From contig JADYUX010000001.1 of assembly GCA_021532125.1 (NCBI GenBank), forward strand, positions 62,001 to 126,000: a stretch of 64,000 bases of DNA, written 5' to 3'. Numbering within the stretch: the stretch's first letter is position 1; every line of letters starts with the position of its first letter. This document shows, in pieces, positions 45,585 through 55,016 of this stretch. The notes beneath the pieces are model-generated. The model searched no databases and was not told where the DNA came from. It was given only the letters and a program-made list of their open reading frames with translations. This stretch comes from Arcanobacterium haemolyticum. GTDB lineage: Bacteria > Actinomycetota > Actinomycetes > Actinomycetales > Actinomycetaceae. Made by a program: the position numbers and the translations under genes.

Positions 45585-47564
45585 ATGAAATTGACGAGTA
45601 TTCGCCTGGGAGCAGCATTCAGTGCGGCGACCATTGCGACAATGGGAGCCGTAGCGGCTCACGCCGATGACTCCGCGACGGGCACCCCCGCATTGTCTCC
45701 CGTATTCACGACGATGTACGACGTCACCTACGACGAAGGAGCGAACACTGCTCTCGTCCCCACGAACTTCGGTATCGCCCGATCGGCATACCTGACGTTC
45801 ACAGGATCGGACGGTAAGGACTACGCCACAAACTATGCGGCTGTCAGCCAGTTGGAATCGTCGACAATCGTCGATGTTGACCACTACGCTTCTCCGGCAC
45901 TCAACATCGTCCTCACAAACACGACGGACTCCCCACTGGCGGTTGACACCAACGAATGGTGCCTGCCCTCACAGTCGAGCAAGGCCTCTGCATGCGGTCC
46001 ACTCTCGGCATCCGCCAATGGAACGCCAACGCTCTCCTCGACGGCAAACAGCACAACCATGGCTCTCCAGGTCCGCGCGGCCGGGCAAAGCCAGTACCAG
46101 ACGCTCAGCGATTTCACGACGAACGGGAATGCCCTCGCAGATATTCAGTCTGTCCGCACCACCGGAACTCTCGCCGCGAACGAGACTGTCACCATCCGTG
46201 TGCCACTCACGTTCACTGCCGAAGGCCAAGCCATCACGTACAACCCGTACTCCTGGTCAACCGTGCAGGAGCTCAACGCACCGCGCCTTCGCCCCAACGC
46301 GGGCAACCAGAAAATCGTTGCACGATTCCGCTTCGCTCATCGTTCACTCAATGCCGACGGCACCGACACGCTGACAAGTACTGACCAGTACATCGGAGCA
46401 GTCCGCGACCGCAGCAAAGACGAGGGAGCCAACGCCGATACATCAACTTTCACGTCAGTTCCCGACAAGATTCAAGCCATGCTCCCCAACCAGCAGATCA
46501 GCGACGTTATCTACGTGACGAACTCGGATCTTCTGGCCAATCTTACGGGGTCTGAGAATCCCGCTCTGTATTCGGGTGGCCTCTGGCGTCTCGACCTCAC
46601 CCGAATCAAAGCGTCACTCGCCGGATCTGGGTGGTCGGTCAACAATATCGCCCCAAGTGGTGCATATGACATCAACGCCAGCCAGCTTGCCGACGTCTAC
46701 TCGTATGGACCGTACGATGTGGGCAGCTCAGCAACGATCACCGATCCCGAGACGGGCGAATCCGCTCGGCAAGCTAGCCGAGCCACCCATGTCGAGCTTT
46801 ACCAGTATGTTGAGGGCCACGATCTCTCGCTCTACACGGGCGATACCTACTCCACGCGAAATTCTCTCGACTGGGTGCGCACATATAACGGTGTCGCGGT
46901 AGCTGAAGGCAACGCGCAGGCACCATCGTCGTCGCAGGCAACACATGATGGAACCACGTGCGTGAGCGACGAAAACTACCCAAGCAACGTGTGCGCGACA
47001 ACGAATGTCGATACATCGCGCCCCGGCGTGTACACGACGACCTTCAAGCTCACCCTCAACGACGGCGAGTCTGTATACAAGAGTGTCAATGTGACGGTTA
47101 ATCCGCGCCTGACCTTCGACAAGAACTCCGATTCGCACGGAGATTCAGGCGAGCAGGATCTCGGCACCCTCAAGGCGACGTACAACCAGCCGGCGATCTA
47201 CTCGAACGACGAGGAGAGCTACCTCTCCGGCCCTATCCCCGAACCAGAATCGTTCGTTGACGCCAACGGAAACACCTGGCATTTCCAGGGGTGGAATACT
47301 CAGGCGGACGGTCAAGGAACCGCCCTGGATGTGAACGCGCCCGTGACCGCAGACACGACGTACTACGCCCAGTGGACGATGGAACCAGCTCCCACGCTCT
47401 CCGGCACATCGTCGGACGGCACGCAGGTTGCCACAGAAGGCGCGACACCATCAGGATCTTCGCCACGTGAGCTTTCCTTCACCGGTGCGTCGGTGGGCGT
47501 GACTGCCCTCCTCGGCCTTGCTTTGGCCAGCGCGGGCGCCATCGCCCTGCGTCGCCGTGCATAG
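45585..47564 (+). CDS. Cell-wall-anchored surface protein with Flg_new (InlB) repeat
   Basis: A 659-residue secreted protein. It has a signal peptide (MKLTSIRLGAAFSAATIATMGAVAAHA), a long Thr/Ser/Asn-rich beta-type body, and a Listeria-Bacteroides type repeat near residues 520-600 (WHFQGWNTQADGQG then TYYAQW). A sortase-like tail follows: LSFTG, a hydrophobic segment (ASVGVTALLGLALASAGAIA) and LRRRA. LSFTG departs from LPxTG. GAAAGGA precedes the ATG at 45585. It is likely an adhesin or envelope structural protein (inference) and stands alone between terminators. Confidence 0.82.
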   Translation: MKLTSIRLGAAFSAATIATMGAVAAHADDSATGTPALSPVFTTMYDVTYDEGANTALVPTNFGIARSAYLTFTGSDGKDYATNYAAVSQLESSTIVDVDHYASPALNIVLTNTTDSPLAVDTNEWCLPSQSSKASACGPLSASANGTPTLSSTANSTTMALQVRAAGQSQYQTLSDFTTNGNALADIQSVRTTGTLAANETVTIRVPLTFTAEGQAITYNPYSWSTVQELNAPRLRPNAGNQKIVARFRFAHRSLNADGTDTLTSTDQYIGAVRDRSKDEGANADTSTFTSVPDKIQAMLPNQQISDVIYVTNSDLLANLTGSENPALYSGGLWRLDLTRIKASLAGSGWSVNNIAPSGAYDINASQLADVYSYGPYDVGSSATITDPETGESARQASRATHVELYQYVEGHDLSLYTGDTYSTRNSLDWVRTYNGVAVAEGNAQAPSSSQATHDGTTCVSDENYPSNVCATTNVDTSRPGVYTTTFKLTLNDGESVYKSVNVTVNPRLTFDKNSDSHGDSGEQDLGTLKATYNQPAIYSNDEESYLSGPIPEPESFVDANGNTWHFQGWNTQADGQGTALDVNAPVTADTTYYAQWTMEPAPTLSGTSSDGTQVATEGATPSGSSPRELSFTGASVGVTALLGLALASAGAIALRRRA

Positions 47565-47575
47565 CTAGGACAGAC

Positions 47576-47608
47576 AAAAGTGGCCCGGGTACAACCCGGG
47601 CCACTTTT
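47576..47608. terminator. Bidirectional terminator between the surface protein gene and tsf
   Basis: A perfect 15-bp stem (47576-47590 with 47594-47608) closes on ACA, with T tracts on both strands. It separates two convergent genes. Confidence 0.92.
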
Positions 47609-47619
47609 TTATGAGTGAA

Positions 47620-48468
47620 TCACTCAGCCGAAGCGCCAACGCGCAGGCGAGCAAAACCAGTGACCTTGCCACCAGCCTGCTTCACAACTTCGCCAACCGT
47701 CACCTTCGGGTCGCGGGCGAAGCCCTGCTCGAGGAGTACGACGGACTTGAAGAAGCCGTTCATGCGGCCCTCAACGATCTTCGGCACAGCCTTCTCGGGC
47801 TTGCCTTCAGCGATCGTCGTCTCGGTAGCGATGCGCTCCTCAGCTTCCACGACGTCAGCCGGAACCGACTCACGGTCGAGGTAGGACGGGGAAAGAGCAG
47901 CGATGTGCACGGCAACATCGTGTGCAACCGAAGCGCCTGCGGCGTCGGTGGCAACGAGAACGCCAACCTGCGGGGGCAGGTCAGGGTTGGTGCGGTGCAT
48001 GTAAGCCTCAACGTGCTCACCGGTGAGAACCTCGACATGCGAGATTTCCATCTTCTCGCCGATGATGGCGATGAGTCCGTCGATGCGGTCCTTGACAGTG
48101 CCATCAGCGAGCTTGGCTGCAAGGAGCGACTCAACATCGGAGGCCTCCGAAGCAATAGCTGCCTCGAGGACTTCCTCCGACATCGTGATGAACTTTTCGT
48201 TCTTCGCAACGAAGTCGGTCTCAGCGTTGATCTCGATGAGGATACCGCGCTGACCTTCAGCAGTATCAGCGATGTGGGAAACGACGAGGCCATTAGAAGC
48301 CGTGCGTCCCTCACGCTTAGCGATCGACTTGAGGCCCTTAACGCGAAGGATCTCCTCGGCCTGGGCGATATCGCCGTTAGCCTCGTCGAGAGCCTTCTTG
48401 ACATCCATCATGCCTGCGCCAGTCTTATCGCGCAGAGCCTTGACATCAGCAACAGTGAAGTTTGCCAT
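47620..48468 (-). CDS. tsf: Elongation factor Ts
   Basis: EF-Ts is the nucleotide exchange factor of EF-Tu. The N-terminal UBA-like segment VADVKALRDKTGAGMMDVKKALDEANGD and the INAETDFVAKNEKF core motif are diagnostic. Length 282 residues. AAGGA precedes the ATG. It follows rpsB by 18 bp, forming the usual rpsB-tsf operon. Confidence 0.96.
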   Translation of the reverse strand: MANFTVADVKALRDKTGAGMMDVKKALDEANGDIAQAEEILRVKGLKSIAKREGRTASNGLVVSHIADTAEGQRGILIEINAETDFVAKNEKFITMSEEVLEAAIASEASDVESLLAAKLADGTVKDRIDGLIAIIGEKMEISHVEVLTGEHVEAYMHRTNPDLPPQVGVLVATDAAGASVAHDVAVHIAALSPSYLDRESVPADVVEAEERIATETTIAEGKPEKAVPKIVEGRMNGFFKSVVLLEQGFARDPKVTVGEVVKQAGGKVTGFARLRVGASAE

Positions 48469-48486
48469 GTGTGTGTCCTTAAAGAA

Positions 48487-49308
48487 TCAGGCCTGCTCGG
48501 CCGGGGTTGTCTCGGCAGCTTCTTCAGCCTTAGCTTCCTCAGCCGGCTTCTCCGAAGCCTCAAGCATCTCGCGCTCCCACTCAGGCATGGGCTGCTCTGC
48601 TTCGCCGCCAAGGGCAGCGCCGCGTGCGAGGAGACCTTCAGCAACAGCATCGGCAACGATGCGGGTGAGGAGGCCAACCGAACCGATGGAATCGTCGTTG
48701 CCGGGGATGGCGTACGACACTTCGTCGGGATCGCAGTTGGTGTCGAGGATGGCAACAACCGGAATGTTGAGCTTGTGAGCCTCAGCGACAGCGAGGTGCT
48801 CCTTGTTGGTGTCAACGATCCAGATAGCCGAAGGAATCTTGCCCATGTCGCGAATACCGCCGAGGGTACGCTCAAGCTTTTCCTTCTCGCGGCGCATCAT
48901 GAGCAGTTCCTTCTTGGTGCGGCCGGAACCGGCAACATCGTCGAAGTCGATCTGCTCAAGCTCACGCAGACGCTGGATACGTCCAGCAACGGTCTGGAAG
49001 TTGGTGAGCATGCCACCGAGCCAGCGCTCGTTCACGTACGGCATGCCAACGCGCTCGGCCTGCTCCTGAATAGCGGCCTGAGCCTGCTTCTTCGTGCCGA
49101 CGAAAAGGATGTTGCCACCGTGAGCAACAGTTTCCTTCACGAAGTCGAAGGTACGGTTGATGTCCTTGACCGTCTGCTGAAGGTCAATGATGTAAATAGA
49201 GTTGCGCTCGGTAAGAATGAAGCGCTTCATCTTCGGGTTCCAACGGCGGGTCTGGTGCCCGAAGTGGACGCCGGCTTCAAGCAGCTGGCGCATGGTAACG
49301 ACGGCCAT
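48487..49308 (-). CDS. rpsB: 30S ribosomal protein S2
   Basis: S2 of the small subunit. The N terminus [26 protein letters not shown], followed by [20 protein letters not shown] and [13 protein letters not shown], is typical. A Glu/Ala-rich C-terminal tail follows PEWEREML. The ATG at 49308, with AAAGGA upstream, is preferred to the longer open frame that reaches 49494. 273 residues. Confidence 0.96.
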   Translation of the reverse strand: MAVVTMRQLLEAGVHFGHQTRRWNPKMKRFILTERNSIYIIDLQQTVKDINRTFDFVKETVAHGGNILFVGTKKQAQAAIQEQAERVGMPYVNERWLGGMLTNFQTVAGRIQRLRELEQIDFDDVAGSGRTKKELLMMRREKEKLERTLGGIRDMGKIPSAIWIVDTNKEHLAVAEAHKLNIPVVAILDTNCDPDEVSYAIPGNDDSIGSVGLLTRIVADAVAEGLLARGAALGGEAEQPMPEWEREMLEASEKPAEEAKAEEAAETTPAEQA

Positions 49309-49806
49309 GGTCGTCCTTTCTCGCGCGCACGAACGTGCGCTTTTCGGTTGAATGTGTGCAGGCGGGATTGCCGCACACCCTGGTGCCCACGACGCTGATT
49401 TCCTCCGCTCGATATTCCACAATGGGTGAGCAAAGCACCGAAACAGCCCGGCGTTCGTCGACAACATAACGACGACGAATTCGCTTTTGGACACGCGAAG
49501 TCAGCCAGCTTACGCTGACCGCCCAACAATTCTAGCGGTTTGGCTCTTTTTCCTACAGGCACGAGCTTTTCTCCACCCGTGGCATTACTCTCATTTGCGT
49601 TCAGTCCGAGGAGGCACGGTGTGGGGAGCACATGCGCTCGGCGCGTGGCGGAGGTGGTCGCGATGCGGGGTGCACAATGAGAGGCCCCTCGCGCGCTCGA
49701 CCAGATCGACCGTCGTTGTTCTCCACAGGAAGACTCAAGGCCTTAGTTGTCCACAGCATGGGATTCTGCTCCGCACGGCGGAGCTACTCCCCGAACAATA
49801 GCCGCT
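49309..49806. other. Divergent intergenic region between rpsB and the M23 peptidase gene
   Basis: This region of about 500 bp should hold promoters for both genes. On the minus strand, within the rpsB leader, GCGCAC/GTGCGC (49325-49330 with 49335-49340) forms a hairpin directly upstream of the ribosome binding site. An imperfect TTCGTCG/CGACGAA stem lies at 49454-49479. GCTCCGC/GCGGAGC (49768-49774 with 49778-49784) forms a short hairpin ahead of the M23 gene. No gene is seen. Confidence 0.45.
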
Positions 49807-50346
49807 ATGAAACTTCTCGGACTTATCTGTGGCGCGGCAGCTCTCGTCACAGGACTACTCATTGCTGAACCGCCGGCCCCTGAGCTGCCCATCACGCACA
49901 TGCCCAGCGCCAAGGCAATAGTCCCGCACAAGGAGTCTCCTTTTGTGTGGCCGAGCGGCGAGGTGGCGCAGATCGCGCGGGACTTCGACCTACCTGCTGA
50001 ACCCTGGCTCTCAGGGCACCGTGGCGTGGATCTCGCAATGCCTCACGGGTCACCTGTGTACGCTGCAGGTGACGGCGTCGTCGTCACTGCTCGAACAATT
50101 GTTGATCGACCCGTCATCTCTATTGCTCACTCATCTGGCATACGCACAACATATGAGCCGGTCGAGGCGAGCGTATCCGTTGGCCAGAGGGTCCAGGCTG
50201 GCGAGGTGATCGGATACGTTGTCGAGGGCCACCGCGACGAGGCAGAGAGGCCGAGCTCTCGTCTGCATTGGGGAGCAAAAGCCGGCGACGAGTATCGTAA
50301 TCCGCTCTCGCTCCTTCACCCCATCAAGGTGCGACTGTGGGCATGA
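49807..50346 (+). CDS. M23 family metallopeptidase
   Basis: A 179-residue secreted or membrane-anchored peptidase of the LytM/lysostaphin type, expected to act on peptidoglycan cross-bridges. The N-terminal hydrophobic segment (LLGLICGAAALVTGLLIA) acts as signal or anchor. The M23 core has HRGVDLAMPHGSPVYAAGDGVVV (first His/Asp zinc ligands) and RLHWGAK (third ligand region). It converges on xerC with only five bases between stops. M23 genes in this place, between rpsB and xerC, are common in actinobacteria. Confidence 0.82.
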   Translation: MKLLGLICGAAALVTGLLIAEPPAPELPITHMPSAKAIVPHKESPFVWPSGEVAQIARDFDLPAEPWLSGHRGVDLAMPHGSPVYAAGDGVVVTARTIVDRPVISIAHSSGIRTTYEPVEASVSVGQRVQAGEVIGYVVEGHRDEAERPSSRLHWGAKAGDEYRNPLSLLHPIKVRLWA

Positions 50347-50351
50347 GGCTG

Positions 50352-51266
50352 TCAGGCGCGAGGGTGCGCTGTCGAGAAAGCACGACGAAGTCTCTCGGCA
50401 CTCACGTGCGTGTACCGCTGGGTTGTTGCCAGTGACGAGTGCCCCAATATCTCTTGGACGGTTCGCAAATCTGATCCACCTTCCAAGAGATGTGTGGCGG
50501 CCGAGTGGCGCAAATCGTGGGGCGATATATCCGGAACCCCCGCAGCGGTTGCCGACTGGTGAACGATGGTGCGCATCTGCCTCGGATCCAACCGTTTGCC
50601 TCGAACGCCTACGAATAATGCCTGGCTGGGTTCTTTGATGAATCGCGAGCGCACACCGAGATAGCGCATGAGCGCGCGTTTGGCCGGTACGCCGTAGGGA
50701 ACAATCCGTTCTTTGTTCCCTTTTCCGATGACGCGAAGGGTCGAATCCACGCCAAGAGAATCAACGTTGAGCGAACATAATTCGCTGATACGAATCCCTG
50801 AGGCGTAGAGCAATTCGAGTGCAGCGGCGTTACGGATATGGACTGGATCTCCGTCCTTGGCAGCGTCATGTGCCCACGTGAGGAGAGTTCGTGCCTGGTC
50901 CTGGGTGAGAACGTGCGGAAGTTCGTTGTCTGGCCGTGGCGATTTCAGGCGTGCAGCGACGTCAGACTCTGTATAGCCAGATCGGTAGAGCCAGGAGCTG
51001 AAGGTGCGGATTGCTGCGCCGTGGCGCGCAAGGGAGGATCGTGCTTGCCCGTTTTTTTGTGCGAGCCACGAGCGAATGTCCGCAATCTCGATCTGTGAGA
51101 GATCGAGAGGACCCTCTGGCGTTGCGTCAATCTCGTGAGCGAGGAAGGTGAGAAGCGATCGAGCTTCGTGCACATACGCCGTGACTGTGAGGTTCGAGAG
51201 CCCCCGACGCAGGCGTAGCTCGCGCTCGTAGGCATCGAGAAGCTCGTCGATCTTCACAGGTTCCAT
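50352..51266 (-). CDS. xerC: Tyrosine recombinase XerC
   Basis: A site-specific recombinase that resolves chromosome dimers with FtsK. The catalytic residues are visible: Arg in YASGIRISELCSL, His/Arg in SPHDLRHSAATHL, His in EILGHSSLATTQRYTHV, with the nucleophile Tyr in the last segment. The N-terminal SAM-like DNA-binding domain includes YEREL..RGLSNLTVTAY. The location in the dprA-xerC-rpsB run identifies it as the housekeeping enzyme, not a phage integrase. 304 residues. Confidence 0.94.
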   Translation of the reverse strand: MEPVKIDELLDAYERELRLRRGLSNLTVTAYVHEARSLLTFLAHEIDATPEGPLDLSQIEIADIRSWLAQKNGQARSSLARHGAAIRTFSSWLYRSGYTESDVAARLKSPRPDNELPHVLTQDQARTLLTWAHDAAKDGDPVHIRNAAALELLYASGIRISELCSLNVDSLGVDSTLRVIGKGNKERIVPYGVPAKRALMRYLGVRSRFIKEPSQALFVGVRGKRLDPRQMRTIVHQSATAAGVPDISPHDLRHSAATHLLEGGSDLRTVQEILGHSSLATTQRYTHVSAERLRRAFSTAHPRA

Positions 51267-51339
51267 GACTTCTAGTGTAAGTGGGTTCGCTGCCGGGCTG
51301 GGGCGGCCGTTTCACATGCCCGTTGCACTCGACGGTCCG

Positions 51340-52518
51340 TTAGGTTCGTGCCGTTGTACTCTCCCCTGTGCCGAGACGCCAGCCGTGGTCTGTTCGGGAT
51401 GCCAAACCCATCATCTCGAGTTCTCCAATTGCCTGGACGGTGCGACGAAGATCGAGTCCCGATCGAGCGGCGAGAGTTTCTAGCGGTGCTGCTCGCCGTG
51501 CAAGCGCATCGTGTATTCGTAAGCTCGCCGGGCTCAGATCGGAAATGTTGCGGTTTTTCTTCGCTGGAGTGCTTGTCCCGACGGGTAGCGTCATGGCCTC
51601 GATTCCTTGAACGAGCTCAACGACATCGTCAGTGCACGTCAGGCACGCTGCTCCGTCGCGTATGAGGTGGTGGCAACCGCTTGAGTTGTGGGAGGTGATG
51701 GGGCCTGGAACTGCTCCTACTTCCCGTCCAAGAGCGAGAGCATGGTGCGCGGTGGAGAGTGCACCTGAACGGCGTGGCGCTTCAACAACGACGCATGCCT
51801 GCGAGAGTGCAGCAATGATTCGGTTGCGTGAGAGGAATCGATGTCGGAGGGGAACGGCTCCAGGAGGATGTTCCGATACGAAGACGCCCCCAGTTCGTAA
51901 GATGTCACCGAAAAGCGCGCCGTTGGCTGCTGGATATGGTTTATCCACTCCGCCGGCGAACACAACGATGGTGCTCCGGGAGGCGGCTACTGCGCCGCGA
52001 TGTGCGGCGGCGTCGATTCCTAACGCCCCACCGGATGCGATAACAAATCCTCGTTCCGATAGCTCGAAGGCAAGTTCTCCGGCGATGGTGGCGCCGTAGG
52101 AGCTTGCCGCACGCGAGCCCACAATTGCGATGCTTTGCGGCGTGAGGGCGTGGGGATCGCCTTGCGTCCAGAGGCCAAGGGGCGCTTGGTCACCGAGGTG
52201 TTCTAATCCGCTTGGCCACATGTCGTCGCCAGGCATGAGAAAAGCACCGAGACGGCAGCCTTTGTCGTATTCTCGTGCGGCTTCGTCGGGATTGTATCGT
52301 CGTGCCCATCGGGCGATATCGCCACGGGTTTCTCCGCGTTGCGCGGCTGTTGCGACTCGTTCAAGGGCACCGATGTATCCGTATTGGGCGACGAAGTGCG
52401 TGGCCGCGCTGTCCTCACCTTCCGCTAAGCGTGTCCATGTTGCAGCGGCGCGACGTTCGTCGGTATCCGTGTTCGTGGCTGAAGATGGTGTAGAGGATGG
52501 AGGCGATGTGGATCTCAT
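51340..52518 (-). CDS. dprA: DNA-processing protein DprA
   Basis: DprA loads RecA on incoming single-stranded DNA during transformation, although it is present in many non-competent species. The Rossmann-like core shows SIAIVGSRAASSYGATIA, ASGGALGIDAAAHRGAVAA, VFAGGVDKPYPAAN and the later FLSRNRIIAALSQACVVVEAPRRSGAL. A C-terminal winged-helix region (about residues 320-390) follows. It overlaps the comM-like gene by four bases. 392 residues. Confidence 0.93.
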   Translation of the reverse strand: MRSTSPPSSTPSSATNTDTDERRAAATWTRLAEGEDSAATHFVAQYGYIGALERVATAAQRGETRGDIARWARRYNPDEAAREYDKGCRLGAFLMPGDDMWPSGLEHLGDQAPLGLWTQGDPHALTPQSIAIVGSRAASSYGATIAGELAFELSERGFVIASGGALGIDAAAHRGAVAASRSTIVVFAGGVDKPYPAANGALFGDILRTGGVFVSEHPPGAVPLRHRFLSRNRIIAALSQACVVVEAPRRSGALSTAHHALALGREVGAVPGPITSHNSSGCHHLIRDGAACLTCTDDVVELVQGIEAMTLPVGTSTPAKKNRNISDLSPASLRIHDALARRAAPLETLAARSGLDLRRTVQAIGELEMMGLASRTDHGWRLGTGESTTART

Positions 52519-54032
52519 ATCGCGACCTGCCTCTCATGCCGGAGCATGAAAGCACTGTGAAACTCATCTGTATCGGGACGATCTCTGCCGGCGAGGTCGG
52601 CATACGTCCACGACAAGCGAAGGATTTTATCGAGGCCACGCATACTGAGCGTCCCGCGTGTGAGGAGAGAATCGAACCTCCGGCCGATCGCGGCGGGAAT
52701 GACGGTATGCCGCCTCAGCCATGTGCTTGAGGCTCGCGCATTTACTTCCCATGGTTCGTCGCTGAAACGCCGGGCTGCCCTTGCGCGCGCTTCTCTTACT
52801 CGCTCCGCGATAACGTGGCTCGGCTCGCCATCGCCGCTAAGTGCCGCTTGGGCAGGCGTAAGCTGACGGACGGTGATGCTGACGTCAAAACGGTCAAGGA
52901 TGGGGCCACCTATGCGCCGGAAATAGTCGCGCCGTTCACGAGCCGAGCACGTGCACGCACTCGCTGGCTCGAATCCTCTGCCGCATTTGCATGGGTTTGC
53001 GGCGCCGATGAGCTGGAATTGTGCGGGGAAGGTGATTGCCGCTCGTGCGCGATACACGTCGACGACCCCCGCCTCCATAGGTTGGCGAAGTGCCTGGATG
53101 GCTGCAGATGAGAACTCCGGGAGTTCGTCGAGGAAGAGTATTCCGTGGTGTGCGCGCGAAATAGCGCCTGGTCGGGGAATCGATCCTCCTCCGACTAGGG
53201 CGGCTATAGACGACGAGTGGTGCGGGTTCGCCCACGGAGCGCGAGTCGCGAGATGTCCGTCAAATTCCCCGAGGCATGATTGGATACTCGCTACCTCAAT
53301 GGCCTGCTCACGAGTGAGGGGCGGCATTATGCCGGGCATACGAAGGGCGAGCATGGACTTTCCGACCCCGGGCGGCCCCACCATAAACGCGTGATGCCCA
53401 CCCGCCGCGGCAACTTCTAAGGCTAGTTTTGCTTCGCTTTGGCCGCGGACGTCTGCCATGTCGAGGTGAGGAGCTTCGCGGCGTTCAGCCATGCTGGGCG
53501 GGCGCGGGGCGGGCGGTGCCTCAGCGCATTCAACCCCAAATTTCTCTGCTATCTGGGCAATATGCCAGATTTCTTCAACGTCGATATCGGCCATGTGTGC
53601 TTCGTTTCCTTGGTTGGACGGCACAAGGATTTTCCGTAGCCCTGCACGGCGAGCCGAGAGTGCCACAGGGAGTACTCCTCGGACAGGGCGAACGGAACCG
53701 TCAAGGCCAAGCTCGCCAACGTGGGCGATTCCTCCGCCGGTTGGTTTGCCTGATAGTGCGGAGAGAATTCCCGTTGCTATAGCGAGATCAAAGGAGGTTC
53801 CGCTTTTGGGTGTGTCAGCTGGAGAGAGGTTGACCGTCACCCGTGCTTGCGGGAAGGCTATCCCTGCTGCGGCAAATGCCGAGCGGATACGTTCGCGTGA
53901 TTCACATACCGCCGTATCGGGAAGGCCGACGATCGTAAATGCGGGGAGCCCCTGGAGCAGGGCCACTTCGACGAGTACGGGGAAACCGTGAACGCCCACA
54001 ACCGAGAAGGTGGATGCGCGTCCTATTTTCAT
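52515..54032 (-). CDS. comM: YifB/ComM family Mg-chelatase-like AAA+ ATPase
   Basis: A 505-residue AAA+ protein. The N-terminal ChlI-type domain reads LQGLPAFTIVGLPDTAVCE and VTVNLSPADTPKSGTSFDL. The ATPase domain has Walker A MVGPPGVGKSMLALRMPG and Walker B GILFLDELPEFS. A four-cysteine segment (NPCKCGRGF...ACTCS) lies before the sensor region. ComM homologues are helicases that promote branch migration in transformation (established in Vibrio). It forms a unit with dprA by overlap. Confidence 0.92.
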   Translation of the reverse strand: MKIGRASTFSVVGVHGFPVLVEVALLQGLPAFTIVGLPDTAVCESRERIRSAFAAAGIAFPQARVTVNLSPADTPKSGTSFDLAIATGILSALSGKPTGGGIAHVGELGLDGSVRPVRGVLPVALSARRAGLRKILVPSNQGNEAHMADIDVEEIWHIAQIAEKFGVECAEAPPAPRPPSMAERREAPHLDMADVRGQSEAKLALEVAAAGGHHAFMVGPPGVGKSMLALRMPGIMPPLTREQAIEVASIQSCLGEFDGHLATRAPWANPHHSSSIAALVGGGSIPRPGAISRAHHGILFLDELPEFSSAAIQALRQPMEAGVVDVYRARAAITFPAQFQLIGAANPCKCGRGFEPASACTCSARERRDYFRRIGGPILDRFDVSITVRQLTPAQAALSGDGEPSHVIAERVREARARAARRFSDEPWEVNARASSTWLRRHTVIPAAIGRRFDSLLTRGTLSMRGLDKILRLSWTYADLAGRDRPDTDEFHSAFMLRHERQVAI

Positions 54033-54048
54033 GGGATTACCTCGCCTC

Positions 54049-54567
54049 TCATTGGATGCCTTCGATGTGGTGGATGCGCCAGCGGTCGCCGTGGTAGACG
54101 TCGATAGCGATGAGATCGACTGCGAGGGCGGGTGCGTGTGCTTCGTTCAGCGATACCCACGCTACGAGGAGGCGACGAAGTCGGGCGAGTTTGTCCCGCG
54201 AGATCGCTTCGATTGCTGGGACTTGCCCTCCGCGCCGCCGGGTTTTCACTTCGATTGCCGCAAGTCGTGAGCCATACGAGGCGACGATGTCGAGCTCGCC
54301 TCTCGCGCAGCGCCAGTTTCGCGCGAGGATGCGGTATCCGCGGGCGCGGAGATGGGCTGCGGCAAGTTCTTCACCCCAGATTCCGAGTTCTACCGGGGTG
54401 GCTCTAGCTGGTATCGGTGGGGGCGACCACGACAGTGGGTAGTGGTCGTGGCAGTTCTCGCTTGCCTCCGGGCAGGTAAACGGCGATACGTTGAGGGTCG
54501 CGTCGGAGAGAGGATCGCTACCCCGAGCTGAGGTGTCTAACGTGGCGAGGGAATGTCGTTGAGTCAT
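54049..54567 (-). CDS. YraN family protein (UPF0102), nuclease-fold
   Basis: The last 120 residues match UPF0102/YraN, a small family with a restriction-endonuclease-like fold: GIWGEELAAAHLRARGYRIL, then ARGELDIVASYGSRLAAIEVKTRR, which contains the E-x-D...E-x-K site. The activity is unproven. The first 50 residues are unusual for the family, so the true start may lie downstream, but no better start codon is clear. It lies 16 bp upstream of the comM-like gene, the usual neighbour. Confidence 0.85.
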   Translation of the reverse strand: MTQRHSLATLDTSARGSDPLSDATLNVSPFTCPEASENCHDHYPLSWSPPPIPARATPVELGIWGEELAAAHLRARGYRILARNWRCARGELDIVASYGSRLAAIEVKTRRRGGQVPAIEAISRDKLARLRRLLVAWVSLNEAHAPALAVDLIAIDVYHGDRWRIHHIEGIQ

Positions 54568-54658
54568 GCCGATAAGTACAGCGCGTGTGCGCTGGTGCTT
54601 GCTGAGAACGACGACGTTCTGTGGATAACCGTAGTCTGAAGCCTCGCTGTGGAGAACA

Positions 54659-54686
54659 ATGATGCCCGGCGGTTGCCGGGCATCAT
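54659..54686. terminator. Terminator downstream of the DUF2469 gene
   Basis: ATGATGCCCGGC (54659-54670) pairs perfectly with GCCGGGCATCAT (54675-54686) around GGTT. It starts 13 bp past the DUF2469 stop. Confidence 0.8.
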
Positions 54687-54698
54687 GATGTCGCTACC

Positions 54699-55016
54699 TC
54701 ACGGTTGAGGCAGGTCAAGTTCTCTCGTGATGTCTTGTTGGTTGAGTTCCTCGACGTTGACGTCTTTAAACGTCACAACGCGGACTGCGCGAACAAATCG
54801 ACTCGTCCGGTAGATGTCCCAAACCCAGGCATCATGAAGATTTACCTCAAAAAACACGTCCCCGCCCGTTGATGCACGAACTTTGACATCGACGTCGTTT
54901 GCCAGATAGAAACGACGTTCCGTTTCAACAACGTAGCGAAAAATCTTGATGACGTCCCTGTATTCACGGTAAAGGGCGAGTTCGGCATCGGCTTCGTAAC
55001 CGTCAATGTCGCTCAT
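54699..55016 (-). CDS. DUF2469 family protein
   Basis: A 105-residue protein of the actinobacterial DUF2469 family (YEADAELALYREYRDVIKIF, then VETERRFYLANDVDV and DAWVWDIYR). The function is unknown. It overlaps rnhB by four bases and always seems to accompany it in actinobacteria, which suggests a nucleic-acid-related role (inference). Confidence 0.9.
   Translation of the reverse strand: MSDIDGYEADAELALYREYRDVIKIFRYVVETERRFYLANDVDVKVRASTGGDVFFEVNLHDAWVWDIYRTSRFVRAVRVVTFKDVNVEELNQQDITRELDLPQP

Noticed and set aside
47611-49398. 595-codon open frame opposite tsf and rpsB
   Set aside because: It spans both genes and their spacer in antisense; a shadow of strong third-position G/C bias.
50352-51266. 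Phage or island integrase
   Set aside because: The recombinase is in the conserved dprA-xerC-rpsB run and matches housekeeping XerC.
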